From Chryseobacterium oleae (GTDB lineage: Bacteria > Bacteroidota > Bacteroidia > Flavobacteriales > Weeksellaceae), in assembly GCF_900115055.1 (NCBI RefSeq), contig NZ_FOVD01000001.1, forward strand, positions 124,001-188,000: a DNA stretch of 64,000 bases. Direction: 5' to 3'. Shown here piece by piece: positions 51,259 to 60,017 of the stretch; position 1 is the stretch's first letter; each line of letters begins with the position of its first letter. A program made the position numbers and the translations under genes. The notes under the pieces are model-generated. The model was not told the origin of the DNA. It searched no databases and worked only from the letters and a program-made list of their open reading frames with translations.

Positions 51259-53514
51259 ATGAAAGAGATTATTATTACCCACGCCCGACAGAATAATTTG
51301 AAGAATATTTCATTACGTATTCCAAAGAACAAAATAACGGTCTTCACGGGAGTCTCCGGATCCGGGAAATCATCTTTGGTATTCGAAACCATTGGAGCCG
51401 AGGCACAACGCCAGATCAACGAAACACAAAACAGCTTTGTAAGAAACCGCCTGCAGCATCTCGGGGTTCCGAATGTAGATAAAATCGAGAATCTGAATGT
51501 CCCGTTTATTATCAATCAGAAAAGATTGGGTGGAAACGCACGTTCAACAGTAGGAACTGCTACGGATATTTATGCTTCCCTCCGATTGCTTTTTTCGAGA
51601 ATCGGAAAGCCATTTGTCGGCTACTCCAACGTATTCTCATTTAACAATCCCCAGGGAATGTGCCGCGAATGTGAAGGATTGGGCTATGTACAGACAGTAA
51701 ATGTTGACACTCTTTTTGATAAAAATAAATCACTGAACGAAGGCGCCATACAGTTTCCGACATTTCAGCCTGGTGGCTGGAGGCTGACGCGCTATATTCA
51801 TTCAGGCTATTTTGATAATGATAAAAAACTCAGAGATTTCACAAAAGATGAATGGGAAATATTACTCAATGCAGAAGAGCACACTCCTAAAAAACCCGAT
51901 AAGGAATGGGGGAAAACGGTAAAATATAAAGGAGTCATTCCAAGAATAGAAAACTCATTTCTGAAAAAAGATTCCAAAGAAAATGTCACCAGAAAAGATA
52001 CTTTAAAGAAAGTCATCATTACTAAAGAATGCCCTGTTTGCAAAGGACAGCGTCTCAATTCAAAGGTACTGACCTGTACAATAAACCGTAAAAATATTGC
52101 AGATTGTACAGCTTTATCCATCGATGATTTACTAAGTTTTATCCAGAAAATACCCTCTGAAAAATATACTTCCGTCATACAGGAACTTGAAAAGAAACTT
52201 CAAAACCTTCTGGATGTAGGTTTGCAGTATCTGAGTCTGGACCGACAAACAGACACCCTTTCAGGAGGGGAATCCCAACGGATAAAAATGGTTAAACAAC
52301 TGGGGAACAGCCTAGTAGATCTACTCTATATTTTTGATGAACCCAGTATCGGTCTTCACCCGAAAGATATTGACCATATTGTAGATATCATCAAAAAAAT
52401 ACGGGACAAGGGAAATACAGTCCTGATTGTGGAGCATGATCCGGATCTCATTAAAATAGCTGATCTGATTATCGATATGGGTCCCGGTTCAGGAAAAAAC
52501 GGCGGTGAAATCATGTACCAGGGAAGCTTCAAAAATTTAAAAAATGCGAAAGGCAAAACGGCCAGCTATTTCAGCAGAGAAAGGGTTTACAATACAAACC
52601 CCAGAACAGCAAAAGGCTTTCTTGAAATAAAAAACGGGCATCTTCATAATTTAAAAAATGTCAGTGTCAAAATACCTACCGGAATCATGACGGTAGTAAC
52701 CGGTGTGGCAGGTTCCGGAAAAAGCACATTGATCAATAAAGTTTTACCGTTATTTTACCCTCAGGTAACTGTAGTAGATCAGTCTGTTTTCACAGCGAGC
52801 AGCCGCTCAAACCTTTTAACCTATCTGAATCTTTCAAATACCGTAAGGAAGCTTTTTTCAAATGCTAACCAAGTCTCTGAAAAACTTTTCAGCAGAAACG
52901 GAGAAGGCGCATGTCCTAATTGCAGAGGATTAGGCGTTGAAAAAATAGACCTTGCTTTTATGGATGATATTGAACAGCCTTGTGAGGTCTGCCACGGATC
53001 AGGATATAGGCCTGAAGTTTTACACTATCAGTACCAAGAAAAAAATATTGCTGACATTATGAATATGACCGTTTTGGAAGCGCTTCACTTTTTCCCGAAA
53101 TCCGGTTTTGAACATGAACTCGGTCTGCTGATTAAATTAGGATTGGATTATCTTACGCTCGGACAAAGACTGGACAGCTTTTCAGGTGGTGAAAGACAGC
53201 GTTTAAAATTGACCAAAGAACTGAATCATACTGATCAAATCATTATTTTAGACGAACCCAGCACAGGACTCCATCCCATTGATAATGAAAAGCTCCTATC
53301 TTTCCTTGAAGAATTGGTTAATAAGGGAAATACCCTCATCGTTATTGAACATAATCTGGATATCATTGCTAAGGCCGACTGGATTATTGATATCGGTCCG
53401 GGAGCAGGAAAACTCGGTGGTAAGATTGTATTCGAAGGAACTGTGGAAAATTTGCTATCTGAAAAGAATTCTGCAACATCTATTTATCTAAAAAAGCATC
53501 TGAAAGGAAAATAA
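51259..53514 (+). CDS. UvrA2/DrrC-like ATP-binding protein
   Basis: 751-residue UvrA-type tandem ABC ATPase, shorter than UvrA (~940) because the UvrB-binding insert is missing. Two Walker A motifs are GVSGSGKSS (31-39) and GVAGSGKST. The ABC signatures are LSGGESQRIK and FSGGERQRLK, with FDEPS and LDEPS Walker B ends. Three CxxC pairs give zinc sites (CRECEGLGYV, CPVCKGQR, CPNCRGLGV with CEVCHGSGY). UvrA2/DrrC relatives protect against DNA-binding drugs. It is divergent from and probably controlled by the MarR gene. Confidence 0.9.
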   Translation: MKEIIITHARQNNLKNISLRIPKNKITVFTGVSGSGKSSLVFETIGAEAQRQINETQNSFVRNRLQHLGVPNVDKIENLNVPFIINQKRLGGNARSTVGTATDIYASLRLLFSRIGKPFVGYSNVFSFNNPQGMCRECEGLGYVQTVNVDTLFDKNKSLNEGAIQFPTFQPGGWRLTRYIHSGYFDNDKKLRDFTKDEWEILLNAEEHTPKKPDKEWGKTVKYKGVIPRIENSFLKKDSKENVTRKDTLKKVIITKECPVCKGQRLNSKVLTCTINRKNIADCTALSIDDLLSFIQKIPSEKYTSVIQELEKKLQNLLDVGLQYLSLDRQTDTLSGGESQRIKMVKQLGNSLVDLLYIFDEPSIGLHPKDIDHIVDIIKKIRDKGNTVLIVEHDPDLIKIADLIIDMGPGSGKNGGEIMYQGSFKNLKNAKGKTASYFSRERVYNTNPRTAKGFLEIKNGHLHNLKNVSVKIPTGIMTVVTGVAGSGKSTLINKVLPLFYPQVTVVDQSVFTASSRSNLLTYLNLSNTVRKLFSNANQVSEKLFSRNGEGACPNCRGLGVEKIDLAFMDDIEQPCEVCHGSGYRPEVLHYQYQEKNIADIMNMTVLEALHFFPKSGFEHELGLLIKLGLDYLTLGQRLDSFSGGERQRLKLTKELNHTDQIIILDEPSTGLHPIDNEKLLSFLEELVNKGNTLIVIEHNLDIIAKADWIIDIGPGAGKLGGKIVFEGTVENLLSEKNSATSIYLKKHLKGK

Positions 53515-53659
53515 TGTATTGATGCATAAGTAAAAACTGTTGTCCCGACCGCCTTATTTTAAGGGTATTTTAAAGCTCTGTTGAAAAAGAAATATTAATT
53601 TAGCACTTATATAAATTCCATCAGGACACCATTCAATCTAACAAAAGAAGATATCCCCA

Positions 53660-54241
53660 ATGCAGAATCCTAAGATCAACATTATTAAGACAGAAATCCT
53701 TTCCGACAACTGGTACACTTTAAACAAAGTCACCTACACCATCGCCAAAAAAGACGGAACTACAGAAACCCAAAGCAGAGAAGCCTATGACAGAGGAAAC
53801 GGAGCGGTGATCCTGCTTTATAACAAAACTTCGGGTACTGTGATTTTAACCAGACAGTTCAGACTGCCTACATTCATCAACGGAAATACCACAGGAATGC
53901 TTATCGAAGCCTGTGCAGGCCTGCTGGATAATGATAATCCAGAGGAATGTATCAAAAGAGAAACAGAAGAAGAAACCGGGTACAAAATCTCAAAAGTGGA
54001 GAAAGTATTTGAAGCCTATATGTCGCCGGGTTCTGTAACGGAAATCCTTCATTTTTTCATTGCGGAATATTCTTCTGAGATGAAAATTACAGACGGCGGC
54101 GGACTTGAAGAAGAAGGTGAAAACATTGAAGTTCTGGAACTTTCATTTGATGATGCGCTTTCGATGATAGACAGTGGAGAGATCATGGATGCGAAAACCA
54201 TTATGCTTCTGCAATATCTCCGCATTAAAAACAGGATATAA
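53660..54241 (+). CDS. nudK: Nudix hydrolase, NudK-like (GDP-mannose type)
   Basis: 193 residues. The Nudix box is [22 protein letters not shown], preceded by EACAG and followed by the [19 protein letters not shown] and [16 protein letters not shown] regions typical of GDP-mannose pyrophosphatase NudK. It would hydrolyse GDP-mannose to mannose-1-P and GMP, or another nucleotide sugar. It stands nine kb from the mannoside operon and is followed eight bases later by a lipoprotein gene. Confidence 0.88.
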   Translation: MQNPKINIIKTEILSDNWYTLNKVTYTIAKKDGTTETQSREAYDRGNGAVILLYNKTSGTVILTRQFRLPTFINGNTTGMLIEACAGLLDNDNPEECIKRETEEETGYKISKVEKVFEAYMSPGSVTEILHFFIAEYSSEMKITDGGGLEEEGENIEVLELSFDDALSMIDSGEIMDAKTIMLLQYLRIKNRI

Positions 54242-54249
54242 AAGATAAG

Positions 54250-54933
54250 ATGAAAAAACTATTGCCCGCATTCGTTCTGTTTACTTTAATTTACTGCAAA
54301 GAAGAACCTAAAAAGGAAAATAAAGCAACAGTAGAAAAAGAAACAACAGCTCCAACTAAAGCTGAAGTTATAAAAGATGCTGTATATACTGAGCTTAAAC
54401 CTGATAAAATTTCTGATTTAAAAATCAAAGGATTCGATATTGAGCAGGCTTTTTCTGTGGAAGGAAACAAGATTGTAGCAGGAAATTTCCAATTTACTGA
54501 TGGCAAGATTACTCTACCTGACACTGAAGAAGACTTCGGAAAGAGACTTTTACTGCTGAATCATAAAAACGAAATTATTTACCAATCTCCAGGCTCAGGA
54601 GAGGCATATCTTTATGAACCTTATTTTTATAAAAACAGTCAGAACGGAAATATCATCATCGTCTGTCAGCTGGCTTATGAGTACTTTTTCGGTGGTGATG
54701 TCTATTTATTAGAAAAAGGAAAGATCAGATATCTCGGAAATCTGGATATTGAACCTAATAATGAGGAAAGAAAACTGACGGATATCTTACTAATTAAAGA
54801 ATCAGGAAATGGAATTACTTTTAGTTTTGATTCGGATTCATTAGTTTTGAAACCTGGAAGTGAAGATATTACGATCAAAAATAATGATGTAAAATACGTG
54901 TATGACTACAAGTCACTCAAATTATATCAATAG
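54250..54933 (+). CDS. Lipoprotein of unknown function
   Basis: 227 residues. The lipoprotein signal MKKLLPAFVLFTLIYC ends at the lipidated Cys16 and is followed by a charged Lys/Glu/Thr-rich spacer (17-45). The remainder is beta-rich with FDIEQAFSVEGNKIVAGNFQ and repeated ILLINHKNEI-type strands. No enzyme motif is seen. It is probably co-transcribed with the Nudix gene (8-base gap). Confidence 0.8.
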   Translation: MKKLLPAFVLFTLIYCKEEPKKENKATVEKETTAPTKAEVIKDAVYTELKPDKISDLKIKGFDIEQAFSVEGNKIVAGNFQFTDGKITLPDTEEDFGKRLLLLNHKNEIIYQSPGSGEAYLYEPYFYKNSQNGNIIIVCQLAYEYFFGGDVYLLEKGKIRYLGNLDIEPNNEERKLTDILLIKESGNGITFSFDSDSLVLKPGSEDITIKNNDVKYVYDYKSLKLYQ

Positions 54934-54976
54934 TTTTATGATGAAAGGTTAATGTCAATTTCAAAAGACATCTGAA

Positions 54977-55070
54977 AACACAAATAGCACAAATATAAAC
55001 CACGAATTTCCACAAATAAATTGACAACATTCGCATTATTAGTGAAAAATATTCGCGCAATTTGTGTTTA
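54977..55070. repeat. Dispersed CACGAATTTC-type intergenic repeat
   Basis: AACACAAATAGCACAAAT, CACGAATTTCCACAAAT, then ATTAGTGAAAAATATTCG and GCAATTTGTGTTT, with inverted ends. Sequences of this style recur between genes in many bacteria. Confidence 0.6.
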
Positions 55071-55141
55071 AAAATTCAAAATATTAATTTTACAGCCACA
55101 TTCAGAAAGTCATTCCGGAAATACATCACACAACAAATTAT

Positions 55142-55906
55142 ATGAAAAAATTAATACTCACCCTTTCAATAACCCTTTCTGTAGCAGCCTTTGGACAGAA
55201 AACAACTGGTAAGACCAACAATCTGGCTCTTTATGCTTACCAGACTTTCAACTGCGATAACAAAGGATATTATGATCCGGGAAAATACAAAAAAGAGGAA
55301 ATAGACGGCGTTTTTAAACTTCTGTACACCCTCAACGGGGGAGCTTTTGATAATCACACGGTTTTTAAGCTTTCAGATCTTGAAGATATCAGAAAAAATA
55401 AAAATACCTATCTGCAGCAACTGGATAAACAATATCAGCAAAAAAAGGCAGAACTGTATAATCTTAAAGTAATCAATCTTCCGGAATGGAAAAAACTTCA
55501 CCAGGAAACCATCAAGGCTTTTGAAGGAGAATACCAGCTCAAAAAAGAAGAGCTTAATGCCTATTCTGACCCTGCATCACTCAAAAACAGTCAATTTTAC
55601 AATACCTGCAAAGAATATATCGATGCCGTTTCTTCTCCGGACAAAGAGAAAATGTATGCCGTATGGGAGAAATTTGCAGTAGCAAAAAGTAAAAATAATT
55701 CTGATCCGCAATCTGTGATGACCCGATTTAATGATCAGCTTAATGATCTTCAAAAAGATGATTATGCACTCATCGACCTGATGGGAATGGGTTTTCACAA
55801 CTGCGCGAACGCCAGTTTCAGAGCTGAACCGGATGATGATGGAATCCTTTACAGGAAGTTTGACAAGATCTTTGTGAAGCTGAAGCAGGACTGTGATGAG
55901 CCGTAA
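55142..55906 (+). CDS. Exported protein of unknown function
   Basis: 254 residues. The signal peptide is MKKLILTLSITLSVAAFG. A helical region at ~80-135 (LQQLDKQYQQKKAELYNLKVINLPEWKKLHQETIKAFEGEYQLKKEELNAY) may form a coiled coil. It has five or so Cys overall, including NTCKEY and KQDCDEP, which could form disulfides in the periplasm. No family recognised. Single gene with a terminator after it. Confidence 0.75.
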   Translation: MKKLILTLSITLSVAAFGQKTTGKTNNLALYAYQTFNCDNKGYYDPGKYKKEEIDGVFKLLYTLNGGAFDNHTVFKLSDLEDIRKNKNTYLQQLDKQYQQKKAELYNLKVINLPEWKKLHQETIKAFEGEYQLKKEELNAYSDPASLKNSQFYNTCKEYIDAVSSPDKEKMYAVWEKFAVAKSKNNSDPQSVMTRFNDQLNDLQKDDYALIDLMGMGFHNCANASFRAEPDDDGILYRKFDKIFVKLKQDCDEP

Positions 55907-55964
55907 GTGTATTTAAAGATTGAATCATTTAAAAATTTAATGATTTAGAGATTCAGAAATTATA

Positions 55965-55993
55965 ACAGCATTCGTTTTCGGGTGCTGTTTTTG
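55965..55993 (+). terminator. Hairpin terminator
   Basis: ACAGCATTCG / CGGGTGCTGT, ten pairs including two G-T, with a four-base loop and TTTTTGTTTTT after it. Confidence 0.75.
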
Positions 55994-56002
55994 TTTTTAT
56001 TT

Positions 56003-56464
56003 TTAAATACTTACGCCATGAATATTTTTTACCTCAGCCATGACAAAAGTACTGTGCGCACTACCAATAGTATCCAATGAACCTAATTTATTGAATACAA
56101 AATCCTGATAGTGCTTCATATCTCTTACCTGAACTTTGAGCAGAAAATCAAAATCTCCGGAAATATTATAACACTCCGCCACTTCATCGATCTGTAAAAT
56201 ATCTTCCACAAACTGGTTGCCTACGGAACGGTCATGCATCTTAAGCTTGACCTGACAAAAAACAGTAAATCCCCTATTCAGTTTTTCGGCCTCTAAAACG
56301 GCTGCATAATGTTTAATATATCCGGCCTGCTCCAGCCTTTTCATCCGTTCGAAAACAGGTGAAGGTGAGAGATTTATTTCTTTGGCAAGTTCCTTTACCG
56401 TCAGTTTAGCATTCTTTTGCAGGATTCTAAGCAACTGAAGATCCTTTTCGTCAAGTCTTTCCAC
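56003..56464 (-). CDS. Lrp/AsnC family regulator
   Basis: 153 residues. The helix-turn-helix lies at ~5-60 (DLQLLRILQKNAKLTVKELAKEINLSPSPVFERMKRLEQAGYI) and the RAM/effector domain at ~70-150 (VKLKMHDRS..., EVAECYNISGDFDFLLKVQVRDMKHYQDF). It senses amino acids and probably autoregulates: AGAAT-AAT-ATTCT at 56465-56477 lies next to its start codon. It is divergent from the metE riboswitch, so amino-acid supply may also influence that region. Confidence 0.93.
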   Translation of the reverse strand: MERLDEKDLQLLRILQKNAKLTVKELAKEINLSPSPVFERMKRLEQAGYIKHYAAVLEAEKLNRGFTVFCQVKLKMHDRSVGNQFVEDILQIDEVAECYNISGDFDFLLKVQVRDMKHYQDFVFNKLGSLDTIGSAHSTFVMAEVKNIHGVSI

Positions 56465-56495
56465 AGAATAATATTCTTTTTGGGATTATGTTTTT

Positions 56496-56503
56496 CAAAT
56501 TTA
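56496..56503 (-). promoter_or_regulatory. Candidate -7 element of the Lrp gene
   Basis: Minus strand TAAATTTG (TAnnTTTG), 31 bases before the ATG. It is flanked by two GAAT-An-ATTC palindromes. Confidence 0.45.
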
Positions 56504-56635
56504 CAGAATAATTCGCTTTTAAATCAATATCAAACCAAATTATATTCTTATTTTATTCAATTCAACCAATCAATTCACTTTAATCAATACCTTTAGCCCA
56601 GATTTTGTTCTTTAACATCCTTCATCAAACAGAAG

Positions 56636-56800
56636 AGGTTTTACATAACGTAGATTAATAGGGAATCGTGTGAAAATCACGAGCTGTCGCGCAACTGTAA
56701 GTAACATACCAAAGGTTTTTATCCGTGAATATCCACTGCGAAAGCGGGAAGGATGATGAAAACCGTTACAAGCCAGGAGACCTGCCTAGTCTGAATTGAC
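56636..56800 (+). promoter_or_regulatory. Cobalamin riboswitch
   Basis: Aptamer hallmarks in order: GGGAATCGTGTGAAAATCAC at 56661-56680; GCTGTCGCGCAACTGTAA just after; and the B12 box AGCCAGGAGACCTGCC at 56771-56786. Boundaries are approximate. It lies about 180 bases upstream of metE. When adenosylcobalamin is present it should lower metE expression. The expression platform between 56800 and 56983 includes the hairpin CCTG-TTAG-CAGG. Confidence 0.95.
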
Positions 56801-56982
56801 AATGCTTTCGCGGTCTGAAGCTTTGGGTCATACAGATGATACTTTTTTTGAACGTCCCTGTTAGCAGGAAAATTACGTCCTTATGGTATCACTTTATCCT
56901 CAACATTCTTTCCCGGCAGCATTGCGAAGCATTCTAAAAGAGCTTTTACCATCATTATTGTTTAATTTAAAAGTGTAAGAAC

Positions 56983-59304
56983 ATGCAAACGCACCTACTT
57001 GGCAGCCCGCGTATTGGCCGCCACAGAGAACTCAAAAAAGCCTGCGAGCAATATTGGTCAGGCAAAACATCACTGAATGAACTTCTGGAAACCGGAAAAA
57101 ATATCAGCCTGCAAAACTGGAAACTTCAGCAGGAAGCAGGAATCGATCTTATTCCCTGCAACGATTTCTCTTTTTATGACCAGGTTTTGGATATGACGCT
57201 GACTGTCGGTGCCATTCCGGAGCGTTATCAGGAAGTTGCTGCCAGAAAATCAACCTCAGAGCTTGATTTGTATTTTGCCATGGCAAGAGGGTATCAGAAA
57301 GATGATCTCGATATTACTGCGATGGAAATGACGAAATGGTTCGATACCAATTACCATTACATTGTACCGGAATTCCAAAAGAATCAGCCGTTCAGATTGT
57401 TTTCCCAAAAGATCATTACTGAATTCATCAGTGCCAAACAAGCCGGAGTGAATGCAAAGCCTGTCATTATCGGGCCTCTTACTTATCTTCTCCTGGGAAA
57501 AGAGAAAGAAGGAGGGTTTGACAAATTAGATTTAATCCATCATCTTCTTCCGGTATATATTGAAATTGTAAAAGAACTTGAGAACCAGGGTGCTCAATGG
57601 ATACAGTTTGACGAACCGTTTTTAGGACTGGACCTTACTGAAAAAGCAAAAGAAATCTATCAATCGGTTTACAGCGAACTCAGAACTCAGTTTCCGGATC
57701 TGAAATTTATCGTTGCTACTTATTTTGAAGGTTTAAAAGATAATCTTTCATTGGCGGCTTCGCTTCCGGTTGATGTATTACACATTGATTTGGTACGTTC
57801 TCCCGAGCAGTTGGATGAGGTTTTACATGCTATTCCACAGACATTGAGTTTATCCTTAGGTGTTGTAGACGGAAGAAATATCTGGAAGAATGATTTTGAA
57901 AGATCATTGGGAATCATTGAGAAAGCGGTCAATACCATCGGATCTGACAGGGTTTTCATCGCTCCGTCATGCTCCCTGCTCCACTCTCCTTTCGACCTTG
58001 ATCTGGAAACCAATGAAAACACATTATCTCCTGAGATCAAACAGTGGATGGCTTTCGCCAAACAAAAAGTTCATGAAGTCGTTGCTTTAAAAAAACTGGC
58101 AGCCGGAAAAGCAGATTACCAAGCCTTGCAACAGTTTGCAGAAAATAAAAAAGCGATTGACAACCGTAAAATTTCATCCCTTATCCACAATCAGGCTGTG
58201 AAGGACCGTGTTGATATTACTACTGAAAATGATGCACAAAGAAAAAGTCCTTTCAGCATAAGAAAAGAAAATCAGCAGAATGTTCTTCAGCTTCCTCTAT
58301 TCCCGACAACGACTATCGGTTCGTTTCCTCAAACTAAGGAAGTAAGAGCCTGGAGATCGAAATTCAAGAAAGGTGAACTGACTGCCGAACAATATGATGA
58401 CCTGCTTAAAAAAGAAACCGAAAGAACCATCCGCTGGCAGGAAGAAATCGGCATCGATGTATTGGTTCATGGTGAATTTGAGCGAAACGATATGGTGGAA
58501 TATTTCGGGGAACAGCTTGCCGGATTCGCCTTTACTCAAAACGGATGGGTTCAGAGCTACGGAAGCCGTTGTGTAAAACCTCCGGTAATTTATGGAGATG
58601 TTCACCGACCACATCCAATGACCGTTTATTGGTCTCAATATGCTCAATCACTTACTCAAAAATGGGTAAAAGGAATGCTTACCGGTCCGGTAACGATCCT
58701 TCAATGGTCTTTTGTCCGTGATGACCAGCCAAGATCCGTAACCTGCAAACAGATTGCATTAGCCATCCGTGATGAGGTCAACGACTTGGAAAAAGCAGGA
58801 ATCAGAATTATTCAGATTGATGAACCCGCTATCAGAGAAGGGCTTCCGCTTAGAAGGTCCGAATGGCAGCAGTATCTGGAATGGGCAGTAGAAGCCTTCA
58901 GAATTTCAGCTTCAGGTGTTGAAGATACTACACAGATCCATACGCATATGTGCTACTCCGAATTCAATGATATCATTCAGAATATTGCCGATATGGATGC
59001 CGATGTGATTACCATAGAATGCTCCAGAAGCCAGATGGAACTGCTTCAGGCCTTTGCAGATTTCAAATATCCGAATGAGATTGGCCCGGGAGTTTACGAT
59101 ATTCACTCACCAAGGGTTCCTTCAAAAGAAGAAATGATTCATCTGTTGAGAAAAGCCCAAGCCGTAATTCCAGCTCAGCAACTTTGGGTGAATCCTGATT
59201 GTGGTTTGAAAACCCGTCATTGGGATGAAACGGAAAAAGCCTTGATTGCGATGGTAGAAGCATCAAGAGAAGCTGCAGCAGCTTATGTGTTGCAGGAAAG
59301 CTAA
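56983..59304 (+). CDS. metE: Cobalamin-independent methionine synthase
   Basis: 773 residues. It methylates homocysteine from methyltetrahydropteroyl-polyglutamate in the cytoplasm. It is a two-barrel protein; the C-terminal barrel holds the zinc site, with HTHMCYSEF (His, Cys) near 655 and NPDCGLKTR (Cys) near 740. TTTIGSFPQTKEVRAWR starts the second barrel. Full length. It is governed by an upstream cobalamin riboswitch, which implies the cell also has a B12-dependent MetH elsewhere. Confidence 0.98.
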   Translation: MQTHLLGSPRIGRHRELKKACEQYWSGKTSLNELLETGKNISLQNWKLQQEAGIDLIPCNDFSFYDQVLDMTLTVGAIPERYQEVAARKSTSELDLYFAMARGYQKDDLDITAMEMTKWFDTNYHYIVPEFQKNQPFRLFSQKIITEFISAKQAGVNAKPVIIGPLTYLLLGKEKEGGFDKLDLIHHLLPVYIEIVKELENQGAQWIQFDEPFLGLDLTEKAKEIYQSVYSELRTQFPDLKFIVATYFEGLKDNLSLAASLPVDVLHIDLVRSPEQLDEVLHAIPQTLSLSLGVVDGRNIWKNDFERSLGIIEKAVNTIGSDRVFIAPSCSLLHSPFDLDLETNENTLSPEIKQWMAFAKQKVHEVVALKKLAAGKADYQALQQFAENKKAIDNRKISSLIHNQAVKDRVDITTENDAQRKSPFSIRKENQQNVLQLPLFPTTTIGSFPQTKEVRAWRSKFKKGELTAEQYDDLLKKETERTIRWQEEIGIDVLVHGEFERNDMVEYFGEQLAGFAFTQNGWVQSYGSRCVKPPVIYGDVHRPHPMTVYWSQYAQSLTQKWVKGMLTGPVTILQWSFVRDDQPRSVTCKQIALAIRDEVNDLEKAGIRIIQIDEPAIREGLPLRRSEWQQYLEWAVEAFRISASGVEDTTQIHTHMCYSEFNDIIQNIADMDADVITIECSRSQMELLQAFADFKYPNEIGPGVYDIHSPRVPSKEEMIHLLRKAQAVIPAQQLWVNPDCGLKTRHWDETEKALIAMVEASREAAAAYVLQES

Positions 59305-59326
59305 CGAATTCATTATTGCAATTTTT

Positions 59327-59354
59327 AAGCAGGAGTTTTGGCTCCTGCTTTTTA
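59327..59354 (+). terminator. Terminator of metE
   Basis: Stem AAGCAGGAG / CTCCTGCTT (nine pairs), six-base loop, then TTTAT. Confidence 0.88.
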
Positions 59355-59426
59355 TGTTTTGGCTAAAGCCTTTTTTAATGGACAATGATGAGTGAGCGGG
59401 CTAAAGCCCGCTCCTATTGAATTTCT
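59351..59426 (+). repeat. GGCTAAAGCC repeat, copy A
   Basis: Begins TTTATGTTTTGGCTAAAGCC, then a variable middle with GGGCTAAAGCCC, ending CCTATTGAATTTCT. The same beginning and end appear in copy B (60791-60868). Each copy follows a terminator directly. Confidence 0.85.
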
Positions 59427-59510
59427 TAAAGATACCTACTATATAATCATTTAGATTTCAGAATTGGAAGACAAATTCAGCTTTTAAGGTAGAAAATCAA
59501 TTTAATTCAA

Positions 59511-59518
59511 TAATTTTG
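59511..59518 (+). promoter_or_regulatory. Candidate -7 element of the AraC gene
   Basis: TAATTTTG (TAnnTTTG), 24 bases before the ATG at 59543. Confidence 0.45.
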
Positions 59519-59542
59519 AATATTATTTTTTCACCATTTTTC

Positions 59543-59923
59543 ATGAAAAAGCAGGACAAAAGTATTTCTTTAAGACAGGCAGAAATAGCCAGTCAGTTTG
59601 TTTCTGAACTGGATAAACATTTAGACGAACTTGTGTCTGGGCAGGTTGAAACCGCTTATGAAATCAATGAGTTTGCAGACTTGCTGTTTATCAATCCCAA
59701 TCATTTAAGTGATACCATTAAAGATGTTCTGGGAAAATCACCCTGCGCCGTATATGAAGAAAAACTGGCTATTATTTCTAAGGATCTGATTGTGAACACC
59801 AACAAACCCATCAGTGAAATTGCAAGGATTTTAGATTATGACCCATCCAATTTCACGAAATTTTTCAAACGGTTTACAGGCAAAACGCCCAAAGAATTCA
59901 GAAATGAAAACCACTCAGGTTAA
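59543..59923 (+). CDS. AraC family regulator, DNA-binding domain only
   Basis: 126 residues. Nearly the whole protein is the AraC double helix-turn-helix: first HTH TAYEINEFADLLFINPNHLSDTIKDVLGKSP (~38-68), and second NTNKPISEIARILDYDPSNFTKFFKRFTGKTPKEFR (~88-123). Only a short N-terminal helix precedes it and there is no sensor domain, so the signal must come otherwise. A TTG nine codons upstream overlaps the -7-like element and is rejected as the start. A tandem 21-bp repeat directly downstream, ahead of the SDR gene, is a likely binding site. Confidence 0.88.
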   Translation: MKKQDKSISLRQAEIASQFVSELDKHLDELVSGQVETAYEINEFADLLFINPNHLSDTIKDVLGKSPCAVYEEKLAIISKDLIVNTNKPISEIARILDYDPSNFTKFFKRFTGKTPKEFRNENHSG

Positions 59924-59925
59924 AA

Positions 59926-59967
59926 AAACAGAAAAGGTTACCATTTAAACAGAAAAGGTCACCATTT
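59926..59967 (+). promoter_or_regulatory. Tandem 21-bp direct repeat, AraC site candidate
   Basis: Two adjacent copies (59926-59946 and 59947-59967) sharing AAACAGAAAAGGT and ACCATTT and differing at one base. The period equals two helical turns. The second copy ends 18 bases before the SDR gene's -7-like element. Confidence 0.75.
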
Positions 59968-59985
59968 TCCCTGTCATACACTTTC

Positions 59986-59993
59986 TATTTTTG
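59986..59993 (+). promoter_or_regulatory. Candidate -7 element of the SDR gene
   Basis: TATTTTTG (TAnnTTTG), 24 bases before the ATG at 60018. Confidence 0.5.
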
Positions 59994-60017
59994 CTCTATC
60001 ATTTAACAACAGAAATT

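Noticed and set aside
54977-55070. CRISPR-like or small RNA gene
   Set aside because: No regular repeat-spacer period and no promoter; it fits the degenerate intergenic repeat class.
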